From: an uncultured Bacteroidales bacterium
GTDB lineage: Bacteria > Bacteroidota > Bacteroidia > Bacteroidales > UBA932
NCBI GenBank assembly: GCA_946616385.1
Contig: CAMOIZ010000007.1
Span: 1 to 21,089, forward strand
DNA: 21,089 nt
Direction of reading: 5' to 3'
Part shown: one piece after another, positions 1-7,499 of the stretch
How the letters are laid out: every line of letters begins with the position of its first letter
How positions within the stretch are numbered: the stretch's first letter is position 1
Notes under the pieces: generated by a model
Told to the model about the DNA's origin: nothing
Seen by the model: only the letters and a program-made list of their open reading frames with translations
Database searches by the model: none
Position numbers and translations under genes: made by a program

Positions 1-1510
1 GCTGAAGTCGCACAATGTCGCCGTCGTGCCATTCACGCGCCAGCCTTACAATAGGCCCTTCTGCTTGAATCGCCTCTCCATTTATGCTTAAAGAGCTTTC
101 TGCCGCCCACGTGGGGATGCGCAGTTCAAGAGGGAAGCGGACGGACTTGTCGGTCGAAACGATGAACTCTATTGTTCCGTCCATGGGGTAAACGGTTTTT
201 TCTTCAATGCAGACATTTGCATCTCCGATGCCGGCATTTACCCGGCAGGGAGAGTAAACCAATGCGGCAAGCCCTCCGTCGCGAGTGGAATACCAGAGAT
301 TTCTCGTGAATTTTGGCCAACCCTGATGATGGTTGCTGAGGCAGCAGGGGTAAGCGGTCAGGAATCCGAATACCTGACCCGTGCCTTTTTGGCCGACATC
401 GAAATTGTGCAATCCCAATGTGACCTGTGCCTGGTTAGGCTTCTGGAAGTACTGGTGATAGCGGAAGTCGTCGCTGGTCTGGGCAGGCAGTGCGTTGAAG
501 GCAATACGCTCGAGCTCGTCGGCATAGTGGGTGTTACCGGTAATGGCAAGCATGCGTTCGTAACTGAACATGAGTTCCACGGCGCTGCATAGCTCGGATC
601 CCTGACGTGGATCATTTCCGTGCAGGGCTTCGTCGCCTCCAAACATGCCGTTGGCGAATCCGTTATATTTGCGAAGGTCTGCAAGACCTTTTTCGATGGC
701 GTCAAGATATTTGTCGTCCTTTGCGTACTGCCAATATATGACGGGCTCCTTAAGCCCCTGGGCGAGATTTACGCAGTGAATGCTTCCCGGGGTAGAGAGA
801 AGTTCGCCATTCAGGAATTCTCCCGTAAAATCAAAACTCTGGGAATGAATCAGGTCCGCCAATTCGAGAAGATACTCCTTGTGTGTGAGCGTATAATACC
901 ACAGGACCACATCCAGATTGTCTCCTGCCCGATAGCGGGCCCAGAACGTCCATTTGTCGAGTGGCGTTTCGGGGAGAGTGGAGAGTTGATATTTGAAATA
1001 CCGATCGAAAAACTCCATCACACGTTCGTCGCCGGTGGCCTCGTAGTATTGCCTGAGGACTTTGAGCATCACGATGCGGGGCCACCAGTCCAGTGGCAGT
1101 CCGCGCTGGAGCCCTTCGATATAGGGATATCCTTTGTCGGGGCCGAAGAAACCGTCTTCCTTCTGGCTTGCCAGAGCCCATTCCACCCATTTCTGAGCCT
1201 TGTCTTTGAGTGCCTGGTCGTCCAGGATATAAGCGAGTGGCAGCAGGCCGTCTATCCAGTATGGGCCTCTTTCCCAACGGTCTCCTTCTCCTCCGAGCCA
1301 TCCGTTGTCGGCTCCCATCACCTGGGGGTATGTCTCATCTAGAGTGGCGGTGATGCCGTCGCGCTGACGCTCCAGCATTTCCTTCAGCCATCCTTCCGGA
1401 CGCACTGCGCCCAAAGGGAGTTCCTCGTAGGAACGGTCGAGTTCCAGACTATTCCGAGATGCGCATGCAGATAGCACAAGCGCGGTAAAAAGAAGCGGAA
1501 ACCATTTCAT
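1..1510 (-). CDS. GH127-type (DUF1680) glycoside hydrolase lipoprotein, probable beta-L-arabinofuranosidase, 3' end outside window
   Basis: Reading left from the ATG at 1510, the frame stays open to the window edge (about 503 codons), so the C-terminus is missing. The N-terminus is a lipoprotein signal with lipobox LSAC (Cys16), implying a lipid-anchored envelope enzyme. Residues 35-130 contain a DUF1680-like start (LGAVRPEGWL, GPYWIDGLLPLAY). GH127 enzymes use a cysteine nucleophile in a zinc site built from one Glu and three Cys. The same pattern is visible here: E306-x-C308 (in SELCS) and the adjacent pair C389-C390 (in YPCCLSN). The usual CCPPN is changed to CCLSN. The known family activity is hydrolysis of beta-L-arabinofuranosides, but related families (GH146 and others) share this fold, so the substrate is uncertain. 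The gene is divergent from yicC and is not co-directional with the adjacent gene. Family assignment is fairly sure; specificity is not. Confidence 0.85.
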   Translation of the reverse strand, partial: MKWFPLLFTALVLSACASRNSLELDRSYEELPLGAVRPEGWLKEMLERQRDGITATLDETYPQVMGADNGWLGGEGDRWERGPYWIDGLLPLAYILDDQALKDKAQKWVEWALASQKEDGFFGPDKGYPYIEGLQRGLPLDWWPRIVMLKVLRQYYEATGDERVMEFFDRYFKYQLSTLPETPLDKWTFWARYRAGDNLDVVLWYYTLTHKEYLLELADLIHSQSFDFTGEFLNGELLSTPGSIHCVNLAQGLKEPVIYWQYAKDDKYLDAIEKGLADLRKYNGFANGMFGGDEALHGNDPRQGSELCSAVELMFSYERMLAITGNTHYADELERIAFNALPAQTSDDFRYHQYFQKPNQAQVTLGLHNFDVGQKGTGQVFGFLTAYPCCLSNHHQGWPKFTRNLWYSTRDGGLAALVYSPCRVNAGIGDANVCIEEKTVYPMDGTIEFIVSTDKSVRFPLELRIPTWAAESSLSINGEAIQAEGPIVRLAREWHDGDIVRLQ

Positions 1511-1518
1511 AATTGCTC

Positions 1519-1526
1519 CAAATATA
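1519..1526 (-). promoter_or_regulatory. Bacteroidota -7 box for the GH127-type gene
   Basis: On the minus strand this reads TATATTTG, a perfect match to the Bacteroidota TAnnTTTG -7 element. It ends only 8 nt before the ATG at 1510, so the transcript would be nearly leaderless. Every other box in this window lies 18-26 nt from its start codon. No convincing -33 TTTG is seen. Confidence 0.5.
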
Positions 1527-1527
1527 C

Positions 1528-1535
1528 TAATTTTG
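1528..1535 (+). promoter_or_regulatory. Bacteroidota -7 box for yicC
   Basis: This reads TAATTTTG, matching TAnnTTTG, and ends 19 nt before the yicC ATG. It stands back to back with the minus-strand box at 1519-1526, one base apart, so two polymerases could hardly occupy both promoters at once. Confidence 0.55.
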
Positions 1536-1554
1536 CGCGAAAATTCACTTTGTT

Positions 1555-2457
1555 ATGATTAAATCCATGACAGGCTACGGCAAGGCGGAAGTTGTACTCG
1601 CAGCCGGCAAACTGACCATCGAAATACGTACGCTCAATTCAAAAAGCGCCGACATCAGCATCAAATCTTCCATACTTCCCAAAGACAAGGATCTCTACAT
1701 CAGGCAGAAGATTGCAGAAAGACTTGTGAGAGGGACCATTGATGTTTACCTTAATTTCGAGGCTTCAGCCGCGGAAGGCGCCAAGCTTGTGGATGCTGCC
1801 ATGGTGAAAGATTATTACGGTCAGATTTGCAGGATCCGCGAAGAACTGCCCGGTTTTTTCCTTGGATCATGCTCCGATTCCGACCGCATGAACAACGAAA
1901 TCCTTACCGCCATACTGCGTTTCCCGGATGTGGTGACAGTCAAGAAGGAAGATGTGATCAACGAAGAGAACTGGCCTTTGGTCGAAGCCGGATTCGACCA
2001 GGCTATAGCGGCGGTAAACAGCTATCGTGACCGTGAGGGCAAGGCTTTGTATGCCGACGTCACCTCACGAGTGCAGAATATCCTCTCCCTCGAAGACGAT
2101 GTGGAATCCCTTGAATCCGAGCGTGTCGAGGCTGTTCGCGAGAGGATACTCAAGGCTGCGGAAGAGCTCGGCGTCAAACTTGAGAAGGAGCGTTTCGAAC
2201 AGGAAATGATTTTCTGGCTGGAGAAGTTCGACATAAACGAAGAGAAAGTGCGTCTGCGTCAGCATTGCGCATATTTCATGGACACCATCGACGGAGAGCC
2301 CTGCCCCGGAAAGAAGCTTGGCTTCATCATTCAGGAGATGGGACGCGAAATCAACACCACGGGTTCCAAGGCAAACAATGCCTCGATTCAGAAGATCGTG
2401 GTCCGCATGAAAGACGAGCTCGAGAAGATACGCGAGCAGTCAATGAACATCCTGTAG
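1555..2457 (+). CDS. yicC: YicC/YloC-family endoribonuclease
   Basis: This 300-residue protein begins IKSMTGYGKAE, the hallmark start of the YicC/YloC family, and ends with the equally conserved REINTTGSKANN and a helical tail (residues about 265-300) matching the DUF1732 C-terminal domain. Length is normal for the family. Studied members are cytoplasmic endoribonucleases involved in RNA turnover. In many bacteria yicC is followed by gmk (guanylate kinase). Here it is not: its stop codon is only 2 bp from the convergent stop of the GH3 gene, which leaves no room for an intergenic terminator. The ATG at 1555 is the obvious start, 19 nt after a TAATTTTG -7 box. No Shine-Dalgarno sequence is visible, as is usual in Bacteroidota. 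Confidence 0.95.
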   Translation: MIKSMTGYGKAEVVLAAGKLTIEIRTLNSKSADISIKSSILPKDKDLYIRQKIAERLVRGTIDVYLNFEASAAEGAKLVDAAMVKDYYGQICRIREELPGFFLGSCSDSDRMNNEILTAILRFPDVVTVKKEDVINEENWPLVEAGFDQAIAAVNSYRDREGKALYADVTSRVQNILSLEDDVESLESERVEAVRERILKAAEELGVKLEKERFEQEMIFWLEKFDINEEKVRLRQHCAYFMDTIDGEPCPGKKLGFIIQEMGREINTTGSKANNASIQKIVVRMKDELEKIREQSMNIL

Positions 2458-2459
2458 GA

Positions 2460-5426
2460 TCAATACCTGATTTTGGCAAACACCGGAAGATGGTCGGACG
2501 CCGTGCGCGTCGCGACCGTCTGGATAGTGCCTCCGTCGATGCCGGAAACCTCCACTGCACCGTTCAGGGTAAGTATGTAGTCTATGCAGGCGTCAGGTTT
2601 CTGCGAAGGATAACTCTTTTCCGTCCTGTGGATAATGGTCCACTTCTTCTGCAGTTCCTTCATGACTTTGCTCCCCGGACGCGAATTCATGTCGCCGGAA
2701 AGCAGCACGGGTTTGCCGTATCCACTGAAATGCTCTGAAAACCAATCGTTTATGATGCGTACCTGGGAGAGGGTGCTTTCTTCATCCTGAAAGTCGAGAT
2801 GTGTCGATGCGAAAACGCAGTCTTCGGTTTCTACCACCGCCACGCTCCGCTCTTCGCTGCCTTCGAAACGGGGGAGTGCGATTCTCCAGCTGCGAAGGAT
2901 GGGCTTGCGCGACAGGATACCGTTTCCGTATGCACCACCTGCAAAAGGAAAGGCGGATGCGAAGACATGGTTCCATCCTCCGAGTTTTTCAGCCAGGCGC
3001 TCCAGCTGGAACACGTTATGCCTGCGGTTGCAGCTGTCGAGCTCGTTCAGGCCGACCAGGCTGGCTCCGGACGCCTTGATAAGCTCCGCAACAGCATCGG
3101 AAGAGTCTTCGCTGTATTTGCCGAAAGCCCCTACATTGTAGGTAAGGACCGAAAGTTCTTTGAGCGTGGGTTCGCAAGCCCGGCTTACCGGATAATTCTT
3201 TGCCGACGTCACTTTGAATGCGGCTTCTGCCTGCGGTCTCGTGACATCCGCTCCGAAATATGCCTTGTAGCTGCCCTTGGCTGTTTCCCAGCGGGATTTG
3301 CTTGAATTGAAAGAAGCCAGCTGGCGTACGGGAATCGTGAAATTGAGAGTCTGGCTTTCTCCCGGCTGCAGCAGGCGGGTCTTGCCGAATTCGCGAAGTT
3401 CCCTGGAAGGTTTGTCTTTGAAGCTGCCTAGCGGCGCAGCCACATACAGACCAACCGCTTCCTTGCCTGCGACCGTTCCGGTGTTGGTCACGGTTACGCT
3501 TGCAAGCAGCTTGTCGCCTTTCACCTTAGCATTTGCGGCGCTGTAAGAGAAGGTAGTGTAGCTCAAACCGTAACCGAAAGGATATGAAACCGGCTTGTCT
3601 TCGGTGCAGAAATACCTGTAACCTACATAGATGCCTTCGGTATAGTCGGTGTATGCCACATTCTTCAGCGGGAGCCCCCTTCTTTCGGGATGCACCACGC
3701 TTTCATTCGCGCGATCGCTGCGGAAATCGTAGGGGAAGTCTTCGGCTCCGGCCGCATCGAAATAGTCGAGAGGGAATGTCATGGGGAGCCGTCCGGAAGG
3801 ATTTACCTTGCCGTCAAGTACGTCGGCGATGGCATCTCCTCCCTCCTGCCCGGGCAGCCATGCGCAGAGAATGGCATCCGGCAGGTAATTCCATGACGCC
3901 GTTTCAACCGGTCCGCAGATATTCAGGATCACTACTACCTTCTTGCCCGAAGCATGGAATACTTCGCAGACGTTCTCTACCAGATTGATTTCATTTTCCT
4001 GAAGCAGGAAGTCCTTGCCGAGTATCCTGTCGCGTGCTTCTCCGGAAATACGCCCAAGTGTAATGACGGCGAGGTCGTTGTTCTTTGCGGAATTCTCAAT
4101 GGCCTTGCGGGTGATTTCCAGCTCGGGCTTCTGGGCGTCTCCCACATGCACGTTCACCTTGTGGTTGTTCCTGAGGTCCTCGGCAATGAAGGAAGCGTAG
4201 GCTTTGTAAAGCCTGCACAGGTCGGGATCCGGCTCGAATCCGGCATTCCCGAGTCCGTCGGCAACGCTGACCACATGGGGGGAATGGACCCAGGCGGCGC
4301 CGTTGCCTCCACGTATCAGGTCGTAGGAATGAACGCCGAAGACCGCGGTCTTTGCAGCTTTTACGGGAAGGACTCCGTCATTCTTGAGCAGGACCATCCC
4401 TTCGCCCGCAAGTTCCCTCGCAATCCGGGCATCTCCCTCAAGGTCAGGTTTGTAGGTGGCTTTATTGCCGTTGAACGCAGGGCTCTTGACCACGAGTTCC
4501 AGCACTTTCGTGACAGCGCGGTCGAGGTCTTCCATCTTCAGGCTTCCGTTCCCCAGGCTCTCCAGGATATGCTCGGTCTGGGATGGATGCCCTCCCATCA
4601 GAAGGTCGGAGCCGGCATGTATCTGTTTGGGGGTGTTTCGCTTGCTCGTCCAGTCGGTGACTACCAGCCCCTTGAATCCGAATTCTTTCCGGAGGATAAC
4701 GTCAAGCAGGTCGTGGCTCTCCTGGGTGTATTCGCCGTTGAGGTAGTTGTAGGAAGCCATCACCGTCCACGGCTGGGAATCGCGGACGCAGAGTTCGAAA
4801 GCCTTGGTATATATCTCGCGCAGGGTACGGGTGTCGAGCCTGGAGTCTCCGTCCAGACGGTTGGTTTCCTGATTGTTGGCCGCGAAATGCTTCGCTGATG
4901 TGCCCACTCCTTTGCTCTGAACACCGTTTACGTATGCCGCGGCAATCAGACCGCTGAGCACGGGATCCTCGGAGAAGTATTCGAAGTTCCTGCCGTTCAG
5001 GGGATTGCGGAGGATGTTCATGCCGGGAGCCAGAATCACGTCATTTCCCATGGCAAGCGACTCTTCTCCGATGGCTTCCCCGATTGCACGTGCTACGGAT
5101 TTGTCCCACGAAGCGGCGGTAAGCAGTCCGGTGGGAAAACAGGTAGTGAAGTGGTCGTCCAGCCTTATGCCTACGGGGCCGTCCATCATCACTACGTGAG
5201 GGATTCCGTATTTCTCAAGAGCGTATGTAACTCCGCCGGTGCCTGCCGGAAACCGGCCTTTCCATGTATCCGAGCCCAACTGGATTCCTACCACCAGCTT
5301 GGCTTTTTCTTCGGGGGTCATCGCCTTCACAACGGCGGAAATGTTGTCTTTGCCGAGTTTGGGCTGCGCCGAAGCGGCCGCCCAGATGCAACTCAGGCAG
5401 AAAAGTGAGAAAAACAGACGTTTCAT
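2460..5426 (-). CDS. Secreted glycoside hydrolase family 3 enzyme fused to a C-terminal endonuclease/exonuclease/phosphatase (EEP) domain
   Basis: A 988-residue protein with signal peptide MKRLFFSLFCLSCIWAAASA. I chose the ATG at 5426 over the TTG at 5444, because the extra six residues would precede the signal. The GH3 N-terminal barrel (about 25-300) has the nucleophile motif GLVVTDW with D258. The GH3 C-terminal domain (about 345-560) has SGEARDR with E463, the expected acid/base in the SGExxDR class. A fibronectin-III-like domain (about 640-735) follows, as in many GH3 beta-glucosidases. Residues about 758-988 are an EEP fold with all its metal and catalytic motifs: TYNVG (N764), GLNELD (E795), STHLDF (H876), SGDMNSRP (D912, N914) and ASDHLP (D978, H979). 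GH3 members usually remove beta-glucosyl or beta-xylosyl residues. EEP domains hydrolyse phosphodiesters or phosphomonoesters. The joint substrate is unknown. The gene lies 14 bp downstream of the ROK regulator and is probably co-transcribed with it. Confidence 0.93.
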   Translation of the reverse strand: MKRLFFSLFCLSCIWAAASAQPKLGKDNISAVVKAMTPEEKAKLVVGIQLGSDTWKGRFPAGTGGVTYALEKYGIPHVVMMDGPVGIRLDDHFTTCFPTGLLTAASWDKSVARAIGEAIGEESLAMGNDVILAPGMNILRNPLNGRNFEYFSEDPVLSGLIAAAYVNGVQSKGVGTSAKHFAANNQETNRLDGDSRLDTRTLREIYTKAFELCVRDSQPWTVMASYNYLNGEYTQESHDLLDVILRKEFGFKGLVVTDWTSKRNTPKQIHAGSDLLMGGHPSQTEHILESLGNGSLKMEDLDRAVTKVLELVVKSPAFNGNKATYKPDLEGDARIARELAGEGMVLLKNDGVLPVKAAKTAVFGVHSYDLIRGGNGAAWVHSPHVVSVADGLGNAGFEPDPDLCRLYKAYASFIAEDLRNNHKVNVHVGDAQKPELEITRKAIENSAKNNDLAVITLGRISGEARDRILGKDFLLQENEINLVENVCEVFHASGKKVVVILNICGPVETASWNYLPDAILCAWLPGQEGGDAIADVLDGKVNPSGRLPMTFPLDYFDAAGAEDFPYDFRSDRANESVVHPERRGLPLKNVAYTDYTEGIYVGYRYFCTEDKPVSYPFGYGLSYTTFSYSAANAKVKGDKLLASVTVTNTGTVAGKEAVGLYVAAPLGSFKDKPSRELREFGKTRLLQPGESQTLNFTIPVRQLASFNSSKSRWETAKGSYKAYFGADVTRPQAEAAFKVTSAKNYPVSRACEPTLKELSVLTYNVGAFGKYSEDSSDAVAELIKASGASLVGLNELDSCNRRHNVFQLERLAEKLGGWNHVFASAFPFAGGAYGNGILSRKPILRSWRIALPRFEGSEERSVAVVETEDCVFASTHLDFQDEESTLSQVRIINDWFSEHFSGYGKPVLLSGDMNSRPGSKVMKELQKKWTIIHRTEKSYPSQKPDACIDYILTLNGAVEVSGIDGGTIQTVATRTASDHLPVFAKIRY

Positions 5427-5440
5427 TATTGTATCGAGGT

Positions 5441-6607
5441 TCAAAGCTGAGTAAGATATTTGCTGCGGGAGAGCAGACAGTCGCCGATTGCGGCGGCGCT
5501 GCGTCCCAGCCGCGAGAAACGGATCCGGGTGTCGGCGCTGACCTTGCTGAGCGAGAATTTGTTGATTGCGGTGCGAATCGGCAGCATCAGGTAGTCCTTG
5601 CCGACTATCAGGCGTCCGCCGATGACGACCAGACCGGGGTTGAAGATATTGATCAGACCTGCGATTCCGCGTCCGAGGGTCTCGCCGATGGACCCGATGC
5701 CTTCGATGGCGAGCACGTCTTCGTCTTCAACCGCATCCAGCACGTTCTGGAGCGTAATCTCGCCATTTTCTTTATAAATGTTCGAGAGGGAAGACCTGCG
5801 ACCTTCCTTCAACCGGCCCACTATCCATTTGGTGAGGGCTGATCCGGATGCACCGGTTTCCAGGCAGCCGATCTTGCCGCAGCGGCACATGATATTGTTG
5901 TCGAGCAGGGGAAAGTGCCCGAACTCGCCGGAGAAACCGGATTTTCCGTAATAAAGGTTTCCGTCCAGTATCATCCCCATTCCCAGGCCCCAGCTGAGAT
6001 TGATGAAAAGCATGTCGGGGTCTGAATCCGAACCCGACTGCATGTATTCGCCGTAGGTCATGGCGCGGGAGTCGTTCTCTATGCTGACCGGAGCCCCCAG
6101 TTCGCGCTGGAAGATGTCTTTCAGGGGAATGTCGTCGCTGACGAAATACGAGAGGCTGAAACCCTTCTCGGGATTTACCCTTCCCGACAGACTGATGCCT
6201 ATTCCGAGGACCTTGCTCCAGGAAATGTCGGATCCTACGACCACTTCCTTTATCTTCTTGCAGATCGTGCGGAAAGAATCGGCATTGGCCTCCAGCACGA
6301 AGGAGATATCCTGGATAAAGAATTTGAGAGTTCCGCGGAAGTCGGCGATTGCTATGTGGAAATGCTGACGGGCGATATCAACGCCCACGAAGTATCCGGC
6401 ATCGGGATTTAGTCCGAAGGTGTTCGGCCTGCGCCCGCCGCTGGTGCCTACCTTGCCCTTGTCGGTAAGATATCCGTCTGCAATGAGCTCGGACACAAGT
6501 TTGGTGACGGTAGGAACGCTGACGGACAGTCCCTTGCTGAAATCGGCGATACTGCAGTCACCGTTCTTGATGCATAAATCGATGATTCCTTTTTGAGCAG
6601 TCGTCAT
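5441..6607 (-). CDS. ROK-family transcriptional regulator (NagC/XylR type)
   Basis: A 388-residue cytoplasmic protein. Residues 1-60 form a MarR-like winged helix-turn-helix (SIADFSKGLSVSVPTVTKLV), ending in the SGGRRP wing typical of NagC/XylR/Mlc regulators. The rest is a ROK sugar-binding domain with ENDSRA (D179), GEFGH (E228, H231) and the zinc motif CxCGxxGCxE (C241, C243, C248, E250). The ATP-binding DxGGT of ROK kinases is replaced by DIARQH near residue 77, so this is a regulator and not a sugar kinase. ROK repressors typically release DNA on binding a sugar or sugar phosphate. It sits directly upstream of the GH3-EEP gene and divergent from the HAMP-trkH operon, so it may control one or both. 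The effector cannot be read from sequence. Confidence 0.92.
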   Translation of the reverse strand: MTTAQKGIIDLCIKNGDCSIADFSKGLSVSVPTVTKLVSELIADGYLTDKGKVGTSGGRRPNTFGLNPDAGYFVGVDIARQHFHIAIADFRGTLKFFIQDISFVLEANADSFRTICKKIKEVVVGSDISWSKVLGIGISLSGRVNPEKGFSLSYFVSDDIPLKDIFQRELGAPVSIENDSRAMTYGEYMQSGSDSDPDMLFINLSWGLGMGMILDGNLYYGKSGFSGEFGHFPLLDNNIMCRCGKIGCLETGASGSALTKWIVGRLKEGRRSSLSNIYKENGEITLQNVLDAVEDEDVLAIEGIGSIGETLGRGIAGLINIFNPGLVVIGGRLIVGKDYLMLPIRTAINKFSLSKVSADTRIRFSRLGRSAAAIGDCLLSRSKYLTQL

Positions 6608-6628
6608 AAGTCTTAGCGTTGAATATTA

Positions 6629-6636
6629 CAAAATTA
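6629..6636 (-). promoter_or_regulatory. Bacteroidota -7 box for the ROK-GH3 operon
   Basis: This reads TAATTTTG on the minus strand and ends 21 nt before the ROK ATG, in line with the spacing of the other boxes here. A second match, TATTTTTG (6645-6638, minus strand), lies just upstream and could be an alternative. Confidence 0.5.
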
Positions 6637-6649
6637 ACAAAAATATTAG

Positions 6650-6657
6650 TACTTTTG
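6650..6657 (+). promoter_or_regulatory. Bacteroidota -7 box for the HAMP-trkH operon
   Basis: This reads TACTTTTG, matching TAnnTTTG, and ends 26 nt before the ATG at 6684. It lies within the right arm of the inverted repeat. No clear -33 TTTG at the usual distance. Confidence 0.5.
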
Positions 6658-6683
6658 TAAAGTTTTTTAAAATTTTTTAAAAA

Positions 6684-7499
6684 ATGAGAGAGAAGAGATT
6701 GTCGCTCAGGTCCAAGTTATACTTGAGTCTGTGTTCCATCGGTCTGGTGCTGCTCATTTCCAGCATCATTTCCGTCTTGGAATACGGGCGCATGAGTTCG
6801 TACATCTCCGACATGATCGCCGACAACATAGAGAGCATCAACGCAGCACAGAAGCTTTACGACGATGCCAACAGCTACAACCTCGCGATTCTCGCCGTGA
6901 TTGGCGACGAGAGTTCCTCCGGACGTCCCGGTTTCGACGAGGCCGCTTTCACTTCCCGCTGCGACTCCCTGCGTTCGTCGGCACCCAATTCCAAGGTCGC
7001 CCATCTGGCCGATTCCGTGCAGTATGCATACGCTGCCTACATGCTCACTTCATTTGAACTTGAGGATGTGCTGGTGTCGGACTTCATCGACACCCGTTCC
7101 TGGTATTTCGAGCGCCTCCAGCCCAGGTACAACCGCCTGCGCGGCGATATCGACGCCCTCTCAAATGCAATTTACGAGGAACTTGCAGATAATTCCGAGA
7201 CCTTTCAAGGGGCATTCTACCGCAGCATCATCCCCGGGATGGTGGCCGTCGCGGTCGGACTCCTGCTGGTGCTGATGCTCCTGTTCTTCCTTGAATCGGG
7301 TTATACCTCGCCTATCTACAAGATGCTCTCGCAGCTCAGGAATTACAGAACCCACGGACGCGATTATACTTATACCTTCGACGGCGACGACCAGTTGGGT
7401 GAACTGAACACATCCATTAAGGAACTGACCGAAGAAAACAAGACGCTCCGAAAGCGTATTTCCGCCATGAAGCAGTCCCGCAATTCCAAGGAAATCTGA
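6684..7499 (+). CDS. Two-helix membrane sensor-like protein with a HAMP-like segment and no output domain
   Basis: A 271-residue protein with a basic N-terminus, a membrane helix at about 12-33, a helix-rich outer domain of about 145 residues (38-178), and a second membrane helix at about 181-203. The cytoplasmic tail (206-271) looks like HAMP: a proline at 210 after the membrane exit, then GDDQLGELNTSIKELT (234-249), resembling the second HAMP helix, followed by a charged coiled coil. The topology is that of chemoreceptors and sensor kinases, but no kinase, methyl-accepting or cyclase domain follows. Its TGA overlaps the trkH ATG by one base, so translation is probably coupled and the product may act on, or with, TrkH. 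The exact family is not recognised. The start lies 26 nt after a TACTTTTG box. Confidence 0.85.
   Translation: MREKRLSLRSKLYLSLCSIGLVLLISSIISVLEYGRMSSYISDMIADNIESINAAQKLYDDANSYNLAILAVIGDESSSGRPGFDEAAFTSRCDSLRSSAPNSKVAHLADSVQYAYAAYMLTSFELEDVLVSDFIDTRSWYFERLQPRYNRLRGDIDALSNAIYEELADNSETFQGAFYRSIIPGMVAVAVGLLLVLMLLFFLESGYTSPIYKMLSQLRNYRTHGRDYTYTFDGDDQLGELNTSIKELTEENKTLRKRISAMKQSRNSKEI

Larger units (their letters stand above)
6626..6660. repeat. Inverted repeat in the ROK/HAMP-trkH divergent promoter region, candidate operator
   Basis: Arms TTACAAAA (6626-6633) and TTTTGTAA (6653-6660) are perfect 8-bp inverted copies separated by 19 bp. The arms overlap the -7 boxes of the two divergent genes. 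A protein dimer binding here could repress both directions. Part of the symmetry follows simply from having two opposed TTTG-containing promoters in AT-rich DNA, so the operator role is a guess. Confidence 0.35.

Noticed and set aside
620..1342. 240-codon plus-strand open frame
   Set aside because: It is antisense to the GH127-type gene, whose frame has a lipoprotein signal and conserved catalytic motifs; the plus frame shows no recognisable domain.
3954..4898. 314-codon plus-strand open frame
   Set aside because: Shadow of the GH3 coding strand, which carries the catalytic motifs; no start signal or family match.
5427..5444. Upstream TTG start adding six residues to the GH3-EEP protein
   Set aside because: The signal peptide begins cleanly at the ATG at 5426, and the TTG would abut the ROK stop codon.
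5441..6607. ROK protein as a sugar kinase
   Set aside because: It has an N-terminal winged helix and lacks the DxGGT ATP-binding motif.
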